From Archangium lipolyticum (lineage in GTDB: Bacteria; Myxococcota; Myxococcia; Myxococcales; Myxococcaceae), in the NCBI RefSeq assembly GCF_024623785.1, contig NZ_JANKBZ010000025.1:118331-182330 (forward strand): a DNA stretch of 64,000 nt. The letters are read 5' to 3'. Below are positions 7,735 through 16,114 of this stretch, in pieces. Each line of letters begins with the position of its first letter. Position 1 is the first letter of the stretch. The translations under genes were made by a program, and so were the position numbers. Below the pieces are notes generated by a model, which searched no databases, was not told the DNA's origin, and worked only from the letters and a program-made list of their open reading frames with translations.

Positions 7735-10700
7735 ATGAGCAGACCAGCCCTGTCCACGAACATCCCCCAGCCACGCCCTCGCCCCCTCGTCGGCAACGCG
7801 CCCGACCTGGGCTCCGAGACGCCCCTGCAGAACATGATGAAGCTCGCACGCGAGTTCGGGCCCATCTTCCGGTTGTCCTTCCCGGGGGGCGTTTCCGTCC
7901 GGATCCTCAGCTCGTACGAGCTGGTGGCCGACGTCTGTGACGAGACGCGCTTCGCCAAGAAGGTGACCCAGGCCCTCTGGTACCTCCGTGAGCTCGCGGG
8001 CGACGGCCTCTTCACCGCGGAGACGGAGGAGCCCAACTGGGGCAAGGCCCACCGCCTGTTGATGCCCGCCTTCAGCCCCGCGGCCATGCAGGACTACCAC
8101 GACGGCATGCTCGACGTGGCCGACCAGATGCTCACGCGCTGGACCCGCTTCGGACCCGATACCGACATCGACGTGTCCGACAACATGACGCGGCTCACGC
8201 TCGACACCATCGCGCTGTGCGGCTTCGGCTTCCGCTTCAACTCCTTCTACCAGAAGGAGATGCACCCCTTCGTCGAGTCCATGGTGCGCGCCCTGGAGGA
8301 GGCGGGCAACCGCACCCGGCGTGTCCCCCTGCAGACGCAGCTCATGTTGCGCACCCAGCGCCAGTTCCAGGCGGACGTCGGCTACATGCACGAGGTGACG
8401 CGTCAGCTCATCGCGAAGCGCCGTACCCTCACGCCCGGGGAGACCCCGCGCGACCTGCTCAGCCTCATGCTCGACGCGAAGGATCCCCTCACGGGCGAGA
8501 AGCTGGACGATGACAACATTCGTAATCAGCTCGTGACCTTCCTCGTCGCGGGTCATGAGACGACGAGCGGCCTGCTGTCCTTCGCCATCTACTTCCTGCT
8601 GCACCACCCCGAGGTGCGCCAGAAGGCCTACGAGGAGGTGGACCGGGTGCTGGGCTCGGACACCCCGCGCTTCGAGCACATCTCCCAGCTGCAATACATC
8701 GATCAGATCCTGCGCGAGACGCTGCGCCTGTGGCCCACCGCGCCCGCCTTCGCCCTGAACCCCAAGGCGGACAACACGCTCCTGGCGGGAAGGTACCCCG
8801 TCGGCGTCAACGATGATCTCATGGTGCTCATCCCCATGCTGCACCGTGACCCGGCCGTGTGGAAGGACCCGGAGCGCTTCGCCCCGGAGCGTTTCGCCCC
8901 CGAGGTGCGCGACAGCATCCCCCAGCACGCGTGGAAGCCTTTCGGCAACGGGCTGCGCGCGTGCATCGGCCGGGCGTTCGCGTTCCAGGAGGCGACGCTC
9001 GTGCTCGGCATGATCCTGCAGCGCTTCCACCTGTCCACGCCCGCGCCGTACACGCTGCGCATCCGCGAGTCGCTCACGCTCAAGCCCGAGGGGCTCAAGC
9101 TCCGCGTTCGCGAGCGCAAGCCCGGTTCCCGTCCGAGCACGGCCCGGCCCACCACGCCGCCCCGCCCCGTGGCGTCCGCGCCCCAGCCCCCGGAGAAGGT
9201 GGCCGCGCATGGCACGCCCCTGTTGCTGCTCTTCGGCTCCAACTCGGGTGCCTCCGAGGCGTTCGCCCGGCGCATCGCGAGTGACGGGCTCGCGCGCGGC
9301 TACTCGACGCGTGTGGCGCCGCTGGACGAGTACACCGGGAAGCTGCCCCGGGAGGGCGCGGTCATCGTCGTGACGGCCTCCTACAACGGCCAGCCGCCCG
9401 ACAACGCGCGCGCGTTCCACTCGTGGATGTCCAGCGTGCCCGCGGGCTCGCTGTCGGGCGTGCGCTACGCCGTGTTCGGCTGCGGCAACCGGGACTGGGG
9501 CGAGACCTACCAGGCGGTGCCCCAGTTCCTCGACGAGCGGTTGAGCGCCGCGGGAGCCCAGGCGATCGTCGCGCGCGGCGAGGCGGATGCGCGGGGTGAT
9601 TTCTTCGGGGACTTCGAGCAGTGGTACGCGCCCTTCTGGGAGGGCGTGGGCACGGCGCTCGGTGTGTCCTCGCGCGAGGTGGATTCCGGTCCGCTCTACA
9701 CGGTGGAGATGGTGCCCCCGGTCAGCGTGGAACTGGTGAAGCAGAACGAGCTCGAGCTGGCGACGTTGGTGGAAAACCGGGAGCTCGTCGACCTGACGTC
9801 GCCGTTCGGGCGCTCCAAGCGGCACCTCGTGTTCGAGCTGCCCGAGGGCGTGACGTACGCGGCGGGCGACTACCTCGCCGTGCTGCCGGAGAACCACCCG
9901 GAGCTCGTGGAGCGGGCGGCGCGCCGCCTCGGGGTACGGGCGGATGCCGCCGTCGTCCTGCGCTCCACCCGGGGCGCCCAGGCCTCCTCGCTCCCCATGG
10001 GCAGGCCCGTGCCGGTGCGGGAGTTGCTCGGCCGGCACGTGGAGCTGTCGGCACCCGCCACGCGCAAGGACCTGGAGCGACTGGCGGACAAGAACCCGTG
10101 CCCGCCCCACGCGATGCACCTGGCCGCCCTGGCCCGGGATGCAGGGCGCTACAAGCAGGAGATTCTCGACAAGCGCGTGAGCGTCCTGGACCTGCTGGAG
10201 CAGTACGACTCGTGCATCCTGTCCTTTGGAGAGTTCCTTGAGCTGCTCCCCGCCATGCGCGTGCGGCAGTACTCGGTGTCGTCCTCTCCGTTGGAGAACC
10301 CCACCCGGTGCACGTTGACGGTGGCGGTGTTGGACGCGGAGGCGTGGTCCGGCCGGGGCCGCTTCCACGGCACGTGCTCGAGCTACCTCGCCCGGCTGAG
10401 CCCCGGGGAGCAGGTGGCGGTCGCGGTGCACACGCCGAACGTGCCCTTCCACCCGCCTGTCTCGAACGCGACGCCCATCATCATGGTGGGCGCGGGCACG
10501 GGACTGGCTCCCTTCCGGGGCTTCATCCAGGAGCGTGCCCTGCGCCACGCGCGGGGAGAGGCGGCCGGGCCCGCGTTGCTCTTCTTCGGGTGCGATCACC
10601 CGGACGTGGACTTCCTCTACCGCGACGAGCTGGCGAAGTGGGAGCGGGAGGGTGTGGTGAAGGTGCTCTCCGCCTTCTTCCGTCAGCCGGAGGGGGACGT

Positions 10701-10929
10701 GACGTTCGTGCAACACCGGCTGTGGAAGGAGCGTGAGCAGGTGAAGGCGCTGCTCGACGAGGGCGCCCTCTTCTTCATCTGCGGAGATGGCCGGCTCATG
10801 GCGCCCGCGGTCCGGGAGACACTCGCGCGAATCCACCAGGAGGCCGTGGGCTGCTCCGCGGAGGAGGCCGCGGCGTGGCTCACGGGAATGGAGAAGCAGG
10901 GCCGCCTGGTCACCGACGTCTTCGCCTGA
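7735..10929 (+). CDS. bifunctional cytochrome P450/NADPH-P450 reductase (CYP102-type)
   Basis: 1064 residues, close to P450 BM3 (1049). It is a self-sufficient fatty-acid-type hydroxylase with haem, FMN and FAD/NADPH domains in one chain. The haem domain (1-~465) has the I-helix A-G-H-E-T-T (272-277), the ExxR pair Glu328/Arg331 and haem-ligand Cys410 in FGNGLRACIG. After a Pro/Ala-rich linker (~460-490) the flavodoxin domain begins with LLLLFGSNSGASE (~495). The FAD domain has RQYSVSSSP and the NADPH domain has GAGTGLAPFRGF and FFGCDHPDVDFLY. The ATG at 7735 gives MSRPALSTNIPQPRPRPLVGN; the frame is open further upstream but that part looks non-coding. Cytoplasmic. Confidence 0.95.
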   Translation: MSRPALSTNIPQPRPRPLVGNAPDLGSETPLQNMMKLAREFGPIFRLSFPGGVSVRILSSYELVADVCDETRFAKKVTQALWYLRELAGDGLFTAETEEPNWGKAHRLLMPAFSPAAMQDYHDGMLDVADQMLTRWTRFGPDTDIDVSDNMTRLTLDTIALCGFGFRFNSFYQKEMHPFVESMVRALEEAGNRTRRVPLQTQLMLRTQRQFQADVGYMHEVTRQLIAKRRTLTPGETPRDLLSLMLDAKDPLTGEKLDDDNIRNQLVTFLVAGHETTSGLLSFAIYFLLHHPEVRQKAYEEVDRVLGSDTPRFEHISQLQYIDQILRETLRLWPTAPAFALNPKADNTLLAGRYPVGVNDDLMVLIPMLHRDPAVWKDPERFAPERFAPEVRDSIPQHAWKPFGNGLRACIGRAFAFQEATLVLGMILQRFHLSTPAPYTLRIRESLTLKPEGLKLRVRERKPGSRPSTARPTTPPRPVASAPQPPEKVAAHGTPLLLLFGSNSGASEAFARRIASDGLARGYSTRVAPLDEYTGKLPREGAVIVVTASYNGQPPDNARAFHSWMSSVPAGSLSGVRYAVFGCGNRDWGETYQAVPQFLDERLSAAGAQAIVARGEADARGDFFGDFEQWYAPFWEGVGTALGVSSREVDSGPLYTVEMVPPVSVELVKQNELELATLVENRELVDLTSPFGRSKRHLVFELPEGVTYAAGDYLAVLPENHPELVERAARRLGVRADAAVVLRSTRGAQASSLPMGRPVPVRELLGRHVELSAPATRKDLERLADKNPCPPHAMHLAALARDAGRYKQEILDKRVSVLDLLEQYDSCILSFGEFLELLPAMRVRQYSVSSSPLENPTRCTLTVAVLDAEAWSGRGRFHGTCSSYLARLSPGEQVAVAVHTPNVPFHPPVSNATPIIMVGAGTGLAPFRGFIQERALRHARGEAAGPALLFFGCDHPDVDFLYRDELAKWEREGVVKVLSAFFRQPEGDVTFVQHRLWKEREQVKALLDEGALFFICGDGRLMAPAVRETLARIHQEAVGCSAEEAAAWLTGMEKQGRLVTDVFA

Positions 10930-10999
10930 AGTCGGTCACGGTCAAGGCCGGGGCGGTGAACTACGTGCCGGCCCCCGAGGTGGACAGGGTAGGGCGTTC

Positions 11000-11036
11000 A
11001 TGCCCGGCATCCGGAGCCGATACTGGCGCCGGGCAT
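11000..11036. terminator. inverted repeat between convergent genes
   Basis: A 9-bp stem ATGCCCGGC / GCCGGGCAT around a long (~19-base) loop, between the end of the P450 gene and the end of the lipoprotein gene. It is probably a shared terminator. No T tract. Confidence 0.4.
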
Positions 11037-11048
11037 GGACGCATGGCC

Positions 11049-12434
11049 TTACTGGATGGGCTCCAGGATGATGACGCGCGCGTCGAGCGTCACGTCGAGC
11101 ACCGACACTTCACCGCTGGAGCTGATCCGTCCGATGATCCTGGCGCCGTCGCGCATCCGGAGCGCATTGAACGTCAGCTCTCCATCGGGAGCCGCTGCCA
11201 TCTCGGAGACGTCGTACTCACCCGGGGTCAGCAGATTCGAGACGGCATCCGTCGTGGCGTCGACCTTGATCAACAGGGGAGCTCCGGTCTTGTCGTTTCC
11301 CGACAGGTAGTAGGAGTCACCAGCCGCGGCGACACGCTTCACCGTCGCGAGCGGGAGTCCTTCCACCCGGCGCGGCGTCCCGGAAGGGTTGTAGACCTCA
11401 TAGATATTGGCATCCGGAATGCTCACGATCAGAAGCCGGTCCGAGGTGCGGATCTGCTGGCTCCACGAGGGGGAGAACGAGAAGGCGGAGATGTCGGTCG
11501 TCCCATAGTCACCCACGGAGACGTTGTTGTTCGCATCGATGCCAAGGCGCTGGATGTGCTTCGCATCGAACGACCAGTAGGCGAACCGGCCCTCGAGGTC
11601 GACCCAGTAGGACATCATCATGGAGGGCAGGTTGAAGTAACCGCCGGAGGCCTTCTTGAGCCGGTTGACCGGGACCCGAACCTCCCCCTGCGAATCACCC
11701 ACGTAGATGACGTTGCCGGCCGGGTCCACCGCGAAGCCTTGCACCTCCTCGTCGACGGGGGTGTGGATCGTCCGCTTGATGGCCAGAGGGTTCTGCACAT
11801 CGAGGCGGATGAGCTGGACGACTGGCTGAGTGGCTCCGCTCCGGGAATTGTCCCGGGCCAGGTAGTACAGGTTGCCCGCGGTGTCCGACGTGACGGCTGG
11901 GCTGTTGATGAAGTTCCTCAGCTGGGGCAGGGGATAGCCCGCGTGCTCCAGCGAGAAGGCGGTGCCATCACGCTTCGCGACGAGGTAACAGGACTGGGCG
12001 TTGTAGATGTCACGGCCGAAGCAGACGATGACGTAGTTGTGGCTGGAATTGTAGACCGCCACCGGAGTCTGGACGTCCTTCACCTCGACACCCGCCTCAT
12101 CCTGGTAGGTGACTTCCTGGATCGCCCCGCTCTCCGTGATCTTGAACAGTTTGCGAGCCTGTGAGGCCTCGCCACTGGAGCGCTTCTGGGCCGTGGACGT
12201 CTCCGCCACGAACAACGCACGTGCGTTCACGACATTGATGGCCGACAAACGGGGGACGTTGCCCCCCGGCACTGGCGGTTCCACATCCGACCCCCCATCG
12301 GAGTCTCCCTCGCCGCAGCCCCAGCAGAGCAGGGCGGCGAGCCCCACGGCGAGCACGGACAGGCCATGCCCCGGCCGCCTGAACATGGACGGCCCGGATT
12401 GGATGAACGGCGACTTCTTCAGGAGCTTCTTCAC
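11049..12434 (-). CDS. lipoprotein, beta-propeller-like
   Basis: 461 residues from a GTG at 12434 (VKKLLKKSPF), which has a GAGGAA ribosome site; an in-frame ATG far upstream is unsupported. A long n-region is followed by the hydrophobic stretch LSVLAVGLAALLCWGC with a lipobox-like Cys, then an acidic/Pro linker (GEGDSDGGSDVEPPVP). The rest consists of repeated short beta-rich blocks, each with phrases such as 'NLYYLARDNS', 'NVIYVGDSQG', 'RFAYWSFDAK' and 'SYYLSGNDKTGAPLLIKVD', which suggests a beta-propeller of the TolB/NHL kind. Probably anchored in the outer membrane. Function unknown. Confidence 0.7.
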   Translation of the reverse strand: MKKLLKKSPFIQSGPSMFRRPGHGLSVLAVGLAALLCWGCGEGDSDGGSDVEPPVPGGNVPRLSAINVVNARALFVAETSTAQKRSSGEASQARKLFKITESGAIQEVTYQDEAGVEVKDVQTPVAVYNSSHNYVIVCFGRDIYNAQSCYLVAKRDGTAFSLEHAGYPLPQLRNFINSPAVTSDTAGNLYYLARDNSRSGATQPVVQLIRLDVQNPLAIKRTIHTPVDEEVQGFAVDPAGNVIYVGDSQGEVRVPVNRLKKASGGYFNLPSMMMSYWVDLEGRFAYWSFDAKHIQRLGIDANNNVSVGDYGTTDISAFSFSPSWSQQIRTSDRLLIVSIPDANIYEVYNPSGTPRRVEGLPLATVKRVAAAGDSYYLSGNDKTGAPLLIKVDATTDAVSNLLTPGEYDVSEMAAAPDGELTFNALRMRDGARIIGRISSSGEVSVLDVTLDARVIILEPIQ

Positions 12435-12576
12435 GGTTCTTCCTCTTCGACGCACTGGCTCCACCTGCCGGCCCAGGAGCGACGACATGGCGTCAGGCGC
12501 GCGAGCCTGGATGATGCGGTCGCATGAATGCAAGTACCGTACTGGTGATGCTCGTCCCCGCCCATCCTCGGCCGTG

Positions 12577-12595
12577 GTCATGACGGGACCATGAC
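12577..12595. promoter_or_regulatory. dyad in the divergent lipoprotein/exbD region
   Basis: The 287-bp region between the divergent lipoprotein and ExbD genes contains GTCATG-N7-CATGAC (12577-12595) and a smaller palindrome AGTAC-C-GTACT (12533-12543). Either could be a regulator site. No clear -35/-10 pair was recognised. Confidence 0.3.
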
Positions 12596-12721
12596 GGAAA
12601 AATGGCTGTCTCTCGGCCATGGCGCGTCCGCGTCACCTTAGGGTGAACGGCGTGTGGACGGGGGCGCGGTTCTCCGGTTGCCGCTCGGTGGTCCAATCCT
12701 CCCAGAAATCCAGGTGCATTC

Positions 12722-13144
12722 ATGGGAATGTCAGTCGGGGGACCCTCCAAGGGCCCCAAGGCCGAAATCAACGTCACTCCGCTGGTGGACGTGGTGCTCG
12801 TGTTGCTCATCATCTTCATGGTCATCACCCCCATGCTCCAGCGTGGCAAGAGCGTGGAGCTGCCCAAGGCCAGGGAGAGTGAGAAGAAGAAGCCAGACAC
12901 CAAGGACAACACGCTCATCCTCTCGGTGACACCCGACAAGAAGCTCTATCTGGATAACGACGCGTTGGACGAGAAGGCGCTGGAGGGCCGGCTGAGCGAG
13001 GAGATCGCCAGGGACCCCATCCGCAAGATCCTGCTCAAGGCGGACAACTCGTTGCGGGTGGGGGACGTGCGCAAGGTGATGGACGTGGCGCGAAAGGCCA
13101 AGGCCAGGCGCGTGTCCCTGGGGGTCGAGGAGCTGAAGGACTAG
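12722..13144 (+). CDS. exbD: ExbD/TolR-family biopolymer transport protein
   Basis: 140 residues with one N-terminal membrane helix (~residues 22-42, LVDVVLVLLIIFMVITPML) and a periplasmic domain of the ExbD/TolR type. The conserved membrane aspartate for proton flow is present (Asp23 in TPLVDVVLVLLI), as is the preceding I-N-V-T-P-L-V-D motif. The linker is Lys-rich. ExbD works with an ExbB/TolQ ring to power outer-membrane transport or motility; no ExbB or TonB gene is nearby, so it is either an orphan or works with a distant partner. M. xanthus-type genomes often have several such copies (known). Confidence 0.9.
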   Translation: MGMSVGGPSKGPKAEINVTPLVDVVLVLLIIFMVITPMLQRGKSVELPKARESEKKKPDTKDNTLILSVTPDKKLYLDNDALDEKALEGRLSEEIARDPIRKILLKADNSLRVGDVRKVMDVARKAKARRVSLGVEELKD

Positions 13145-13273
13145 CGCACCTCGTCACCTACGACTCCGCCAGGCGCCTGCGGCTGTGCGCCCCAGGTCGA
13201 ACCCTGGTGAACACGAGGGCACTTCCGTTCTAGGCTCCAGGGCTCGTGAAGCAGTACCCGGAGGGGGAACAGC

Positions 13274-13966
13274 GTGAAGACCATGAAGTGCCCGAAGTGC
13301 GGCAACGTCCTCGACGTGACGGGGCGGGTGCCCGGCTCCAACATCACCTGCGCATGCGGCAACATGTCGACCGTGTCCGGCTCTGGGCTGAGCCGGAAGG
13401 CGCTCTTCATCATCCTCGGTATCTCGGGGCTGGTGCTCTTCTGCCCGTGCGTGGGAGTGCTCTCGGCCATTGCCATCCCGAACTTCATTCGCTTCCAGGC
13501 CCGTGCGAAGCAGGGCGAGTGCAAGGCGAACCTCAAGGCCTGGTACACCACGCAGCGCGCGTACTTCCAGGAGAAGGACGCCTACTCCGCGTCGATCGAG
13601 GAGGTCGGCTTCTCGCCCGAGCGAGGCAACCGCTACGCGTACTTCGCCGGTCCGGGTCCCCTGGAGGAGCGCGGCACTCCGCGGGTGGAGCGGGCGGCGG
13701 CGATGCGGGGCATCGGAGTGGATACCGTCAAACACGTCAAGGCGAAGCCCATCACCCTGGCGCAGCTCCCGGAGGGACTGGAGAGCATGGTGGGTGTGTA
13801 CGGCGAATGCCCCGACTGCAACATCACCCTGGTGTGTGCGGGGCAGGTGGACAATGACGACACGCTCGACGTGTGGAGCATCTCCACCGAGGAGCGGATG
13901 CTGGAGGACGGAACGCCCATCCTCGCGGGGGTGCCCTTCAACCACGTGAACGACGTCGAGGACTGA
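13274..13966 (+). CDS. zinc-ribbon membrane protein with pilin-like domain
   Basis: 230 residues from a GTG at 13274 preceded by GGAGGGGG; an ATG at 13283 is possible. Residues 5-30 form a zinc ribbon (CPKCG...CACGN). A membrane helix follows (~43-68), ending in AIAIPNFIRFQARAKQGECK, which closely matches the mature N-terminus of Myxococcus PilA (AIAIPNFIKFQARSKQ). So do the next stretches NLKAWYTTQRAYFQEKDAYS and GFSPERGNRYAYF. The prepilin peptidase signal (G-F-T-L-I-E) is missing and replaced by the zinc ribbon. It is therefore probably a non-assembled membrane protein built on a pilin scaffold. Confidence 0.75.
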   Translation: MKTMKCPKCGNVLDVTGRVPGSNITCACGNMSTVSGSGLSRKALFIILGISGLVLFCPCVGVLSAIAIPNFIRFQARAKQGECKANLKAWYTTQRAYFQEKDAYSASIEEVGFSPERGNRYAYFAGPGPLEERGTPRVERAAAMRGIGVDTVKHVKAKPITLAQLPEGLESMVGVYGECPDCNITLVCAGQVDNDDTLDVWSISTEERMLEDGTPILAGVPFNHVNDVED

Positions 13967-14035
13967 GCCCACCGAGGCGTGTCTCTTGTCTCGGGATGTC
14001 TGGCTCGCGCACGGAAGTGCACGTATCCTCGGGGC

Positions 14036-14485
14036 ATGCGAGCGGGCGACACGCTGAAGGTGACGGTGGAGCAAGAGCCCCTTCCCGAGGAAACTCGGGC
14101 CGTGGTGCGCAACCTGGTGGCCTACAACAGGACGCGTGCGCCACCGGAGGACTGGAAGCCACTGGCCGTGCTCCTGCGAACGCAGGACGGCACCGTGTGC
14201 GGCGGAGCCGAGGGCTTCACCCATTGGGGATGGCTCTTCGTGAGTCATCTCTGGGTCGGTGAGCACCTGCGAGGGCAGGGCTGGGGGCGGCGCCTGATGG
14301 CGTGCATCGAGGAGGCCGCCGTGGCGCGAGGTTGTCATGCCGTACACCTCGACACCTTCAGCTTCCAGGCCCTGGGCTTCTACGAGAAGCAGGGTTACGA
14401 GCGATTCGGCACCCTGCCGGATTACCCCCCCGGGGAGAGCCGCTACTTCCTCTGGAAGCGCCTCGTCCCCTCCGTGGCGGGCTGA
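14036..14485 (+). CDS. GNAT-family N-acetyltransferase
   Basis: 149 residues from the ATG at 14036 (MRAGDTLKVTVEQEP). The acetyl-CoA binding loop is H-L-R-G-Q-G-W-G-R-R-L-M, followed by the typical helix ACIEEAAVARGCHAVHLDTFSFQALGFYEKQGYERFG. The ending 'PPGESRYFLWKRL' is common in one GNAT subgroup of unknown substrate. Cytoplasmic, single domain. It stands alone between the pilin-like gene and the BON gene. Confidence 0.88.
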   Translation: MRAGDTLKVTVEQEPLPEETRAVVRNLVAYNRTRAPPEDWKPLAVLLRTQDGTVCGGAEGFTHWGWLFVSHLWVGEHLRGQGWGRRLMACIEEAAVARGCHAVHLDTFSFQALGFYEKQGYERFGTLPDYPPGESRYFLWKRLVPSVAG

Positions 14486-14669
14486 AACCCGCGTCGGGTT
14501 GCTTCCTGGCTTGGTGCTCGCCTGATTTTATTCTCCGGGCCCGTTCTCCCCGTGGGCCAGTGACCGTGCAGCGGCCGACCTGCCGAGGCACGCGTGGCCA
14601 CCCGTTGCCGCCCGGCGATGACGCCCCAGTTTGCCCTGGACTCGCGAGGCCTCCGGGCATCGCGGGCCC

Positions 14670-14721
14670 CACGTGACATCGAGATGCAGCTGCAACGGGA
14701 AATGTCACCGTCACGTGACAT
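14670..14721. promoter_or_regulatory. repeated CACGTGACAT motif before the BON gene
   Basis: CACGTGACAT occurs at 14670-14679 and again at 14712-14721, 42 bp apart (about four helical turns). The second copy is also the right arm of a dyad, ATGTCAC-N6-GTGACAT (14702-14721). The sites lie 30-80 bp upstream of the ATG, where an activator or repressor would bind. A GAGGAG ribosome site follows at 14735-14740. Confidence 0.5.
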
Positions 14722-14750
14722 GTACGCGCAACCACGAGGAGACACACGTC

Positions 14751-15497
14751 ATGGCGAACAGGGACTACGAGACGCGCCGATTCCTGGAAGACGACCGGGA
14801 GCGCTGGGCAGGCCGGGAGCGGGACTTCGACGAAGGCTTCCGGGGCAGTGACATGGGGTCGAGGCAGGAGCGCGGTCCGTGGCAGGGCGGCCAGGGGTAC
14901 TCGGGCAGCAGCCGCGGGTTCGAGGATTACGGCCGGGGTCTACGCGAGGACTCCAGCCGCTATGGCTACAACCCCCAGGGCAATTACAACCAGGGTCAAT
15001 ACAACCCTCCGGGTTCCTACAACTCGCAGGGCAACTTCGGAGGCGGCGGGTACTCCGAGCGCGACCTCGGGTACGACCGGGGCTACGGCACCTACGTGGC
15101 GCGCGACAGGAACGAGGGCTTCTCCGTCCGCCGCGACTACAACGAGCGCGGCCCGCTCGAGCGGCTCGGCGACCGGTTCCGCGAGGGCCTGCGCAAGCTG
15201 GGCAAGGGGCCCAAGGCGTACACGCGCTCGGATGAGCGCATCCGCGAGGACATCTACGACCGGCTCATGCACGGGTGGGTGAACGCCGAGCACGTGGAGG
15301 TGCAGGTGAAGAATGGAGAAGTCACGCTGACCGGCCTGGTCGAGGAGCGCCGCGACAAGCGCACCATCGAGGACCTCATCGACGATGTCCTCGGCGTGAA
15401 GGACGTGCACAACCAACTCAAGGTGGGCAGTCCCGAGCAGTTCAACACCAACACCGGGGCCTCCGGCACCTCGGTGACGAAGGTCGTCCGCTCGTAG
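14751..15497 (+). CDS. BON-domain protein with a Gly/Gln/Tyr/Arg-rich N-terminus
   Basis: 248 residues from the ATG at 14751 (MANRDYETRRFLEDD), with GAGGAG upstream. The C-terminal ~65 residues (about 161-225) form a BON domain: SDERIREDIYDRLM, VEVQVKNGEVTLTGLVEER and DVLGVKDVHNQLKV. BON domains bind phospholipid or envelope surfaces (OsmY, Kbp). The N-terminal ~140 residues are low-complexity, with repeats of N-x-Q-G-(N/Q)-Y-N and R-D-Y, probably disordered. There is no signal peptide. In myxobacteria and other proteobacteria such proteins are often stress-induced; the dyad upstream fits regulated expression. Confidence 0.85.
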   Translation: MANRDYETRRFLEDDRERWAGRERDFDEGFRGSDMGSRQERGPWQGGQGYSGSSRGFEDYGRGLREDSSRYGYNPQGNYNQGQYNPPGSYNSQGNFGGGGYSERDLGYDRGYGTYVARDRNEGFSVRRDYNERGPLERLGDRFREGLRKLGKGPKAYTRSDERIREDIYDRLMHGWVNAEHVEVQVKNGEVTLTGLVEERRDKRTIEDLIDDVLGVKDVHNQLKVGSPEQFNTNTGASGTSVTKVVRS

Positions 15498-15513
15498 CGC
15501 GGGCTGCATGGCG

Positions 15514-15541
15514 GGCCCCCCGCGATCAGGCGCGGGGGGCC
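15514..15541. terminator. bidirectional hairpin terminator
   Basis: A perfect 11-bp stem GGCCCCCCGCG / CGCGGGGGGCC with a 6-base loop, between the convergent BON gene and immunity-like gene. Confidence 0.7.
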
Positions 15542-15557
15542 GCCAGGTCCTCGTCGC

Positions 15558-16043
15558 TCACAACTGGATGGGCCGGTATGCCAGCGCCAGCTCCACCACT
15601 TCCTCGGGCGACGGAGCCCAATCCACGATCCCGTGGCGTCTCGGATCCGGCGGGTTGTGGATCAGGCTCGCGGCGTGCGGTCTGGGGACATTCGCCTCGA
15701 ACAGCTCCCGATAGAAGGACTCATACCGCGGCTCGAATCGAGGCTGCGTGGGCATCGCCCGGCGAACGATTTCCACCAACTCCGCTCGTGTGATGTCGGG
15801 CACCCGCCCGGGCCGGGGTTGACACGCCTCGTCCACGACGTCCTCGAGGTCGCGCGACCTCCAGTACTCGAGGAAGAACCGGGCGTCATGGGAACGGCCG
15901 GTGTCGTGGTTGAAGGCCTCGATGAGCGCGGAGGCGTCCTCTCCGCGCTCGAGCACCTTCTCGATCTCCAGTATCCGTCGCTTCAGCTCGGCACGCCGCT
16001 CCGGATCCGGCTCATTCGGGACGAGAGCCGCTCTGAGTTCCAT
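15558..16043 (-). CDS. colicin-immunity-like protein
   Basis: 161 residues from the ATG at 16043, which has a GAGGAG site; an upstream in-frame start at 16082 is weaker. The C-terminal ~85 residues follow the pattern of colicin/pyocin nuclease immunity proteins (Im2/Im9 family): DITRAELVEIVRRA, then FYRELFEANVPRPHAASLIHNP, then SPEEVVELALAYR. In Im9 the equivalents are YTEAEFLQLV, the HPSGSDLIYYP loop and SPSGIV. The N-terminal half is an extra acidic helical segment. It lies 71 bp downstream of an Ala-rich protein on the same strand, so an effector/immunity pair is possible. Family assignment is by eye. Confidence 0.5.
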   Translation of the reverse strand: MELRAALVPNEPDPERRAELKRRILEIEKVLERGEDASALIEAFNHDTGRSHDARFFLEYWRSRDLEDVVDEACQPRPGRVPDITRAELVEIVRRAMPTQPRFEPRYESFYRELFEANVPRPHAASLIHNPPDPRRHGIVDWAPSPEEVVELALAYRPIQL

Positions 16044-16114
16044 GGACACTCCTCGGTTGGGCGCGATGTTGCCACATGTCATTGCCCGGAGTGCTGGAGC
16101 CCAGGGGCGCGCCG

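Noticed and set aside
7711..10836. A 1041-codon open frame antisense to the P450 gene, and a 545-codon one antisense to prpE (5189-6826)
   Set aside because: These arise from GC-rich codon bias of the real genes. Their products have no recognisable domain and are Arg/His/Gly-rich.
14670..14721. Repeated CACGTGACAT as a possible mini-CRISPR
   Set aside because: Only two copies, short and promoter-proximal.
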